Source of the DNA: Kineococcus sp. NBC_00420
GTDB lineage: Bacteria > Actinomycetota > Actinomycetes > Actinomycetales > Kineococcaceae
Length of the DNA stretch: 64,000 nt
Assembly: GCF_036021035.1 (NCBI RefSeq)
Contig: NZ_CP107930.1
Coordinates: 434,001 to 498,000 of the forward strand
Direction: 5' to 3'
Under the pieces are notes generated by a model, which worked only from the letters and a program-made list of their open reading frames with translations, was not told the DNA's origin and did no database searches. The position numbers and the translations under genes were made by a program. Positions 58,879 through 64,000 of the stretch are shown piece after piece; within the stretch, counting starts at the first letter, position 1, and the number at the start of each line of letters is the position of its first letter.

Positions 58879-59829
58879 GTGAACGCGCCCTTCTTCCTCG
58901 ACTGCGACACCGGCATCGACGACGCCATGGCCATCGGCTGGCTGGCGGCGACCCCGGGGGTCGACCTAGTCGGTGTCTCCACCGTCAGCGGCAACCTCGA
59001 CGCCGCCGGCGGCGCCCGCAACACCCTGGACCTGCTGGCCATGATGGGCCGGCCCGACGTCCCCGTCAGCGTCGGCGCCCACGACTTCCTCGACCACGCC
59101 TACTCCGGCGGTGCGCCCGAGGTCCACGGGGTGAATGGGATCGGTGAGGTGACGCTGCCGCGCGCCGCGGCCGAGCCCACCGGCACGAGGGGCGCGCAGG
59201 CCATCGTCGACGCCGCCCGTGCGCACCCCGGTGAACTCAACCTGCTGGCCATCGGGCCCTTCACCAACGTCGCCCTCGCCCTGGAACTCGAACCCCGACT
59301 GCCCGAACTCGTCGGGAGGTTTACCGTCATGGGTGGGGCCGCGATGGCACCGGGGAACGTGTCGGCGCTGGCGGAGGCGAACGTCGCCAACGACCCGCTC
59401 GCCGCCCACACCGTGTTCACCGCGGGTTTCGACCTGACGATGATCGGCCTCGACGTCACGATGAAGCACGTCTTCGAGGAATCGCACCGCCAGGAACTCC
59501 TCGCCGTGGGAACCCCCGTCACCACGGCCATCGCGCAGATGCTCGAGTACTACTACGCGTTCTACGCCCAGCGCTACGGCCGGCCCTGCGCCGTCCTGCA
59601 CGACCCGCTGGCCGCGGCCGTCGCGACCGGCGAGGTAGGGCTCGCGGTGGCCCCAACCGTTCCCGTCGTCGTCGACCACACCGACGGGCCGGGCCGCGGG
59701 CAGACGATCGCCGACCTGCGCGACGTCTACCAGGGTTTCCCGACGGCCTACCCGGGCGGCACCCGGGTCGCCCTGGAGATCCCCGGGAACTTCGCCGCAA
59801 CTCTGCTCGAGCGGTTGTCCCGGCTCTGA
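58879..59829 (+). CDS. Nucleoside hydrolase
   Basis: A 316-residue protein with the diagnostic Asp cluster FLDCDTGIDDAMAIG at the N-terminus (Ca2+ and ribose binding), HGVNGIGEVTLP, LLAIGPFTNVALALELEP, MGGAAMAPGNVSALAEANVA and a late LHDPLAAA. Hydrolyses the N-glycosidic bond of ribonucleosides for purine/pyrimidine salvage; specificity not decided. GTG start, only 10 bp after the IS630 element. Confidence 0.9.
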   Translation: MNAPFFLDCDTGIDDAMAIGWLAATPGVDLVGVSTVSGNLDAAGGARNTLDLLAMMGRPDVPVSVGAHDFLDHAYSGGAPEVHGVNGIGEVTLPRAAAEPTGTRGAQAIVDAARAHPGELNLLAIGPFTNVALALELEPRLPELVGRFTVMGGAAMAPGNVSALAEANVANDPLAAHTVFTAGFDLTMIGLDVTMKHVFEESHRQELLAVGTPVTTAIAQMLEYYYAFYAQRYGRPCAVLHDPLAAAVATGEVGLAVAPTVPVVVDHTDGPGRGQTIADLRDVYQGFPTAYPGGTRVALEIPGNFAATLLERLSRL

Positions 59830-59872
59830 AAACGGTTGGCGGAGTGCGGGTCCCGCTACCTAGCCTGAACCG

Positions 59873-60694
59873 GTGATCAGACACCCGCACGCCGGCGAGG
59901 AGGCCCGCCGCCTCGCCGAGGCTGGCACCGTGCTGCTGACCCAGGTGGGCAGCGGGGTGCACGGCACCGCCCTCGCCGGTCAGGACGACCGCGACGAACT
60001 CGGCCTGTGCCTGGAGCCCGTGGAGTTCGTGACCGGCCTCGCCCGGGTGCGCACCCCGGGCGGTCGCGAGATCCCCTTCGAGCAGTACGAACTGCACACC
60101 GCCTGGGCCCGCCCGCGCGGGCTGGCCGAGAAGTCCGGCCCGGGGGACCTCGACGTCGTCGTGTACAGCGCCCGGAAGTGGGCGCGACTGGCCCTGGCCG
60201 GGAACCCCACGGTGCTGCTGCCGTTGTGGGTTCCCGACACCGAGGTCGTCGCGGTGACCGACGCCGGCCGGGAACTGCGCGAGAACGCCCACCGCTTCGC
60301 CTCGCGCACGACCGGACGACGGTTCCTGGGCTACCTGCGGTCGCAGCGCGCCGCGTTCCTCGGTGAACGTGGTCGTCGGGCCGCGGTGCGGGCGCGACGC
60401 TCCGGTCCCGGCTACGCCCCGAAACCGGCCACCCACGCGCTGCGCCTCGGGCTGCAGGGCCTGGAGCTGCTGCGCACCGGCCGGGTCACGTTGCCCGTGC
60501 CGGGCCCGGAGCTGGACGCGCTGCGCTCGGTGCGCCGGGGCGAGTGGGCCCTGCGTGACGTCGAGGCGTGGGTTGCGGACCTGGAGGCCGACCTGCTCGC
60601 CGCGGTCGGGGCGAGCGACCTCCCGGAGTCCGGCGACCGGGCCTGGGTGGACGGCTGGCTGATGCGGTCCCACCAGGAGTTCTGGGCCCGCTGA
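59873..60694 (+). CDS. Nucleotidyltransferase-superfamily protein
   Basis: A 273-residue protein. Polymerase-beta-type start GTVLLTQVGSGVHGTALAGQ followed by DDRDELGLC, a degenerate form of the S-D-x-D metal motif, then GPGDLDVVVYSARKWARLAL, NPTVLLPLWVPDTEVV and RRFLGYLRSQRAAFLGERG. Members of this phage/actinobacterial family are often called nucleotidyltransferase-domain proteins; substrate unknown. GTG start, 43 bp after the nucleoside hydrolase. Confidence 0.75.
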   Translation: MIRHPHAGEEARRLAEAGTVLLTQVGSGVHGTALAGQDDRDELGLCLEPVEFVTGLARVRTPGGREIPFEQYELHTAWARPRGLAEKSGPGDLDVVVYSARKWARLALAGNPTVLLPLWVPDTEVVAVTDAGRELRENAHRFASRTTGRRFLGYLRSQRAAFLGERGRRAAVRARRSGPGYAPKPATHALRLGLQGLELLRTGRVTLPVPGPELDALRSVRRGEWALRDVEAWVADLEADLLAAVGASDLPESGDRAWVDGWLMRSHQEFWAR

Positions 60695-60717
60695 ACCTTC
60701 CCCGCGGCTGCCTCGTT

Positions 60718-61560
60718 GTGCCCGCCGTGGGGAAGAGTGTGCGCGACGGTGCGATCGCGCTGGCGGTGTCGGTGCTGGTCTGCGCCGCGTTGGCCTTCTA
60801 CGCCGGGGTGGCGCTGTCGCAGGGGGCCGCGGCGATCGCCGGCATCGGGCTGGTCGCGTGCGCCGCGGTCGCCGTGGGGTCGCGCCGTGACCGCTGGTCG
60901 GGCCCGGCGGACCGGGTGACGCTGGCCCGGACGGTGCTCGTGGGTGGGTGCGCGACGGTCGCCGTCCTCGCCCTCACCGGGGTCGTCGGGCCGCGGCCGT
61001 GGTGGCTGGTTGGGCTCGCCGTCCCGGCGTTGGTGCTCGACGGCGTCGACGGCTACGTCGCGCGCCGCACCGGTACCGCGACGCCCGCCGGCGCCCGGTT
61101 GGACATGGAGGTCGACGCCGCCCTGCTGCTGGTGCTCTCGCTGACCGTGGCGATCACCCAGGGGTTCTGGGTGATCGCCATCGGCGCGATGCGCTACCTG
61201 TGGGTCGGCGCGGCCCGCGTCCTGCCGCGACTGCGGGGCGAGTTGCCGTTCCGCTACTCCCGCAAGGTGTTCGCCGTCGCCCAGGCCGTCGCGTTGATCC
61301 TCGCCCTGGTCCCGGTCGTGCCGGTTCCGGCGGCACGGGCCGGGTTGGTCCTGGCCCTGGCCTGCCTGGTGTTCTCCTTCGGGCGGGACACCCTGACCCT
61401 GCTAGCCCACCGCAGCGGCGAGGCGGTCGATCGTCGTCGTCCAGCCCGCCCGGATGCCCAGGCCGAACCAGTGCTCGACCTGACCCGGCTCGAGGTTCTC
61501 CGAGAGGCTGAGTCGGGCCGTCATGCGCGTTCCGTCGTCGGTGGCGACGAAGTCCAGTGA
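60718..61560 (+). CDS. CDP-alcohol phosphatidyltransferase family membrane protein
   Basis: A 280-residue membrane protein with about six helices and the class signature D-G-x-D-G-x2-A-R-x-T-x7-G-x3-D-x3-D (LDGVDGYVARRTGTA, then GARLDMEVDA). The enzymes transfer a phosphoalcohol onto an alcohol acceptor in phospholipid synthesis. The last 50 residues after SFGRDTLTLL look non-native and overlap the 3' end of the convergent SRPBCC gene, suggesting loss of the original stop. GTG 60718 or 60727 starts it. Confidence 0.8.
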   Translation: MPAVGKSVRDGAIALAVSVLVCAALAFYAGVALSQGAAAIAGIGLVACAAVAVGSRRDRWSGPADRVTLARTVLVGGCATVAVLALTGVVGPRPWWLVGLAVPALVLDGVDGYVARRTGTATPAGARLDMEVDAALLLVLSLTVAITQGFWVIAIGAMRYLWVGAARVLPRLRGELPFRYSRKVFAVAQAVALILALVPVVPVPAARAGLVLALACLVFSFGRDTLTLLAHRSGEAVDRRRPARPDAQAEPVLDLTRLEVLREAESGRHARSVVGGDEVQ

Positions 61561-61896
61561 CACCAGGGGAGTGGCGTCGACGTCGTCGGGGTCGAGTTCC
61601 GGCCAGCCCCCCACCGCCCCCCAGCTGAACACCAGACGGTGCGGGGCGTCGATCTGCAGGTAGCGTCCACCGGTCGCGTAGCGGCGACCTCCCGGCCCTT
61701 CCTGGAGCAGGACCCTCCAGTACCCCCCGACGCGCAGGTCCACGCTCGGTTCCGACTGCGCTGCAGGCAGTCCCGAGAACCACTCCAGCTCTCCGGGTTC
61801 GGTCCACGCCGCGAACACCCGTTCCGGGGCGACGGGGTAGTCGCGGACCAGGGTGATGCTGCGTCCTGTGGTCTCGATGCTCGGTCCCGTGCTCAT
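61402..61896 (-). CDS. SRPBCC/AHSA1-type protein
   Basis: A 164-residue START-like protein: LVRDYPVAPERVFAAWTEPG, WFSGLPAAQSEPSVDLRVGG, DAPHRLVFSWGAVGGWPELD, SLDFVATDDGTRMTARLSLS and a C-terminal helix GWTTTIDRLAAAVG. Binds hydrophobic ligands in its cavity. The ATG overlaps the stop of the ArsR gene (ATGA), a common actinobacterial pairing. Confidence 0.85.
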   Translation of the reverse strand: MSTGPSIETTGRSITLVRDYPVAPERVFAAWTEPGELEWFSGLPAAQSEPSVDLRVGGYWRVLLQEGPGGRRYATGGRYLQIDAPHRLVFSWGAVGGWPELDPDDVDATPLVSLDFVATDDGTRMTARLSLSENLEPGQVEHWFGLGIRAGWTTTIDRLAAAVG

Positions 61897-62213
61897 GGTG
61901 TCTCCTTCGACAGGTGCTCGGCGAGTCGGTCGAACCGGTCGGTGAAGAACCGGCGGTAGTCGTCCATCCAGTCGTCGACGGCCCGCAGGGGTTCGGTGGC
62001 GAGCCGGCAGGGCCGCCACTGCGCCCGCCGGCCCTTGACCACGAGTCCGGCGCTCTCCAGGACCGTGAGGTGCCGGGAGATCGCGGGCAACGTCATCGCG
62101 TGCGGCGCGGCGAGTTCGTTCACGGTCGCCTCACCCCGGACAAGCTGGGCGAGCAGGGCTCGACGGGTGGGGTCGGCGAGGGCGGCGAAGGTGACGCTCA
62201 ACTGGTCATCCAC
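61893..62213 (-). CDS. ArsR-family transcriptional regulator
   Basis: A 106-residue winged-helix repressor: SVTFAALADPTRRALLAQLV, RGEATVNELAAPHAMTLPAI then SRHLTVLESAGLVVKGRRAQ, WRPCRLATEPLRAVDDWMDD. No arsenic-binding Cys pair is evident, so it belongs to the organic-ligand type. GTG 62213 is in frame. It is the first gene of an operon with the SRPBCC protein and probably controls it. Confidence 0.88.
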   Translation of the reverse strand: MDDQLSVTFAALADPTRRALLAQLVRGEATVNELAAPHAMTLPAISRHLTVLESAGLVVKGRRAQWRPCRLATEPLRAVDDWMDDYRRFFTDRFDRLAEHLSKETP

Positions 62214-62268
62214 GTGGGTCTCCGGTACTTGACGACTTCGACAAGTACAGCGCGACGGCCGGTCGCCG

Positions 62269-62511
62269 TCAACCCCGGGAGACGGGTCGGACCGGGGGAT
62301 CCGGGCGGCGGCGGGCGTCGAGGACGTCACCGACGGCGGCGGCCGCACCCAGCAGGCGGGCCAGGGTGCGGGTCCCGGTGAGGGGTTCACGCCCGCCGGC
62401 ACCCCACAGGTGTGGGCACCACCGGCGCAGTAGGGCGACGAAGACCTCGACCTGCAGGAGGTTGGCGAGCACGAAGAAGAGGGCGAGCACGGGACCGGCG
62501 CCGGTGGCCAC
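62269..62511 (-). CDS. Possible small membrane protein (partial or decayed)
   Basis: An 80-residue frame with one good hydrophobic stretch (ATGAGPVLALFFVLANLLQV, then EVFVALLRRWCPHLW) and an Arg/Pro tail. Coding-like sequence continues upstream of the GTG (GLLALLTWSLNV) without a start codon before a TGA, so it may be a decayed gene. Confidence 0.35.
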   Translation of the reverse strand: MATGAGPVLALFFVLANLLQVEVFVALLRRWCPHLWGAGGREPLTGTRTLARLLGAAAAVGDVLDARRRPDPPVRPVSRG

Positions 62512-63016
62512 GTTGAGCGACCAGGTGAGCAGGGCCAGCAGACCCTGACTTGCCCCTGACGCTCGACCGCCGCGGAAGGGGTGACGTGCCGGGGAGGGCG
62601 TCTCGTCCGTAGATTGTCATAATGTCGATTATCGGTGTGACTCACAGCGTGGTGATCCGTCGCCGAAGGGGCGCTCCGGACCAGCCATCGACTCGTCGGT
62701 TCCCACGTTCCGGCTCGCCCACCGACCCGACGTGTCGACTCGATGCGTCGACTCGATGCGTCAACGCATCCCGCATCGACCACCACGCCGTCGCGGTCGT
62801 CCGCGTGCGCGACGACCTCGCGGTCGTCCACCACCCACGCGGTGACCTCGCACCCGGACGACCACGACGCTCGGCCGGCGTGATCCGCACGGTGACCCCA
62901 CACCCGACCCAGCGGCCCGCCGCCCGAACTCCGCATAACGACGAATATGCGGACGACTCCCCCGTTCCAGATCTCCTCTGCACTGAAACAAAACCGTTGC
63001 GGCACAACGGAAGTGC
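62512..63016. other. Gene-free stretch with short tandem/inverted repeats
   Basis: No convincing gene; a long minus-strand frame here is an antisense shadow. At about 62735-62781, GTCGACTCGATGC occurs twice and is followed by inverted GATGCG/CGCATC copies, giving a palindromic patch that might be an operator. Confidence 0.4.
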
Positions 63017-63045
63017 TTGACACAACTCCCCCAGTGCGACATGAT
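63017..63045 (+). promoter_or_regulatory. Predicted promoter of the Xer-type recombinase
   Basis: TTGACA (63017-63022) and CATGAT (63040-63045) are separated by 17 bases, good -35/-10 boxes for a vegetative sigma factor. The ATG at 63052 lies only 6 bases after the -10 box, so the mRNA would be leaderless or nearly so. Confidence 0.6.
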
Positions 63046-63051
63046 CGTCAC

Positions 63052-64000
63052 ATGACTCCCCCGTCGTCCGGGGTTCCCGAGGTCGTGACCTCCTCGACGT
63101 CGCTGCAGGCCGCTCTCGACGCCTACGACGTCGCACGACTCCCCCGCAAGGAATCCCCGCACACCACCGACGCCCGGCGGCGTGACGTCGCCGTCCTGCT
63201 CCCCCGGCTGCGACGTTTCGCCGGTGAGGAACTCCTGGTGGCCGACCTCACGGTCCGCGCCCTGCGCGCGGCGTTCGCCGAGTTCGCCGCCGACCACGCA
63301 CGGAGTTCCATCGCCCGCTGCTGGTCGACGTGGAACGGGTTCTGCTCCTTCCTCGTGGCGGAGGACGCTTTGCCGGGCAACCCGATGGGCGGTGTGCAGC
63401 GCCCGCGCCCGGACCGCACGGGTCCCAAACCCCTGCGCGGGGAACGCACGCCGGAACTGTTGCTGTCCTCGGTCGCGCTCGACCGGCCCGGGGCTCGTGA
63501 TCCGTGGCCGGAGCGGGACCTCGCGGTGGTGGCGACGTTGCTCGTGAGCGGCATCCGCAGCGCGGAACTGCTGGGGCTGCGGGTGGGTGACCTGGCCGGC
63601 GCCGACGGTGATCAGCGTCTGCGGGTCCTCGGCAAGGGCAACGCCGAGCGCAGCGTGCCCGTCGAGGCGGCGTTGGCGGAGGTCCTGCAGACCTACCTGG
63701 CCTCGCGTCGTGCGCGCTTCGCCCGCCCCGCGGTGCTGCCGCTGGACGCGGCGATGTTCGTCGACACCCGCGGCACGGCCCTGACCCGCAACCAGCTGCA
63801 GTACCTCGTCCGCACCGCCTACCGGGCGGCCGGGATCCACGACCGGGTGGCGCGGGGTGCCTCGGTGCACGCTCTGCGCCACACCTTCGCGACCGAGGTC
63901 GTCGCCGCCGGGGGAAGCGCCGTGGAGATCATGCGGCTGCTGGGCCACCAGAGCCTCACGACGTCCCAGCAGTACATCGACGTGGCTGCCCAGGAGCTGC
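63052..64000 (+). CDS. XerC/XerD-like tyrosine recombinase, 3' end outside window
   Basis: Frame open to the last base (316 residues visible). Core-binding domain (SIARCWSTWNGFCSFLVAED) then catalytic residues R169 (SGIRSAELLGLR), Lys in LGKGNAER, H273-x-x-R276 (HALRHTF), H299 (GHQSLT) and Y308 (QQYIDV). Only the extreme C-terminus is missing. It resembles chromosomal Xer-type integrases rather than the two recombinases at 35.5-37.9 kb. Whether it is the dimer-resolution enzyme or an element integrase cannot be told. Confidence 0.88.
   Translation, partial: MTPPSSGVPEVVTSSTSLQAALDAYDVARLPRKESPHTTDARRRDVAVLLPRLRRFAGEELLVADLTVRALRAAFAEFAADHARSSIARCWSTWNGFCSFLVAEDALPGNPMGGVQRPRPDRTGPKPLRGERTPELLLSSVALDRPGARDPWPERDLAVVATLLVSGIRSAELLGLRVGDLAGADGDQRLRVLGKGNAERSVPVEAALAEVLQTYLASRRARFARPAVLPLDAAMFVDTRGTALTRNQLQYLVRTAYRAAGIHDRVARGASVHALRHTFATEVVAAGGSAVEIMRLLGHQSLTTSQQYIDVAAQEL

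Noticed and set aside
62761-63948. 395-residue minus-strand frame opposite the Xer-type gene
   Set aside because: Antisense to a clear recombinase with all catalytic residues.
1-64000. tRNA, rRNA or riboswitch genes
   Set aside because: None noticed on either strand by eye; a covariance search would be needed to exclude small RNAs.

Overview
The window is very GC-rich DNA. It uses many GTG starts, ATGA/GTGA overlaps and actinobacterial protein families (DUF6308-like, DUF3560-like, DinB/DUF664, ArsR-SRPBCC pairs, MpaB). It looks like an actinomycete, possibly a Kineococcus-like member of the Kineosporiales; that genus guess is inference. Positions 1 to about 58.9 kb are accessory and mobile DNA. 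From 58,879 to the end the genes look like ordinary chromosome or a stable replicon: nucleoside hydrolase, nucleotidyltransferase, CDP-alcohol phosphatidyltransferase, ArsR/SRPBCC and an Xer-like recombinase that runs off the window.

Left part (1-28.7 kb). A truncated IS3 transposase and a solo IS256 end lead into a 2395-residue secreted RHS polymorphic toxin (glycosidase-like domain, YD repeats, Hint domain, short C-terminal toxin) with an overlapping putative immunity gene. After several single genes comes a candidate defence locus: a 1170-residue Upf1/SF1-type helicase followed by an AlbA_2 (Schlafen-type) protein, next to a HicAB-like toxin-antitoxin pair whose promoter region carries a nested, exactly symmetric palindrome. 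Plasmid- or ICE-type debris follows: DUF3560, small paired-helix membrane proteins, a frameshifted secreted protein and an IS1380 transposase beside an MpaB remnant broken at a C11 tract.

Middle part (about 28.8-49.6 kb). This is the main discovery of the window. Some 22 short intervals, each usually holding one small unrelated gene (GNAT acetyltransferases, NUDIX hydrolases, P-loop kinases, DinB, hydrolases, lipoproteins, an Mrr-like nuclease), are separated by 24 loci of a related intergenic repeat. The repeat has a small hairpin with a variable loop and then a conserved core (GATGACCGTG...). Every copy points the same way although the genes lie on both strands, and the repeat is not seen elsewhere in the window. 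Two overlapping tyrosine-recombinase genes, bounded by a 15-bp perfect inverted repeat, sit inside one repeat copy. The arrangement resembles an integron gene-cassette array, but the sites do not fit the canonical attC consensus and the recombinases do not look like a single IntI.

Right-middle part (49.6-58.9 kb). A three-gene overlapping operon (HTH protein, large protein with possible polymerase-like motifs, HTH/DNA-binding protein) has a frameshifted relative near 14 kb. It is followed by a nest of insertion sequences: one intact IS256, two back-to-back related IS5-type elements, an IS630 truncated by one of them, and a second IS630 with an in-frame stop that landed 10 bp upstream of the nucleoside hydrolase start.
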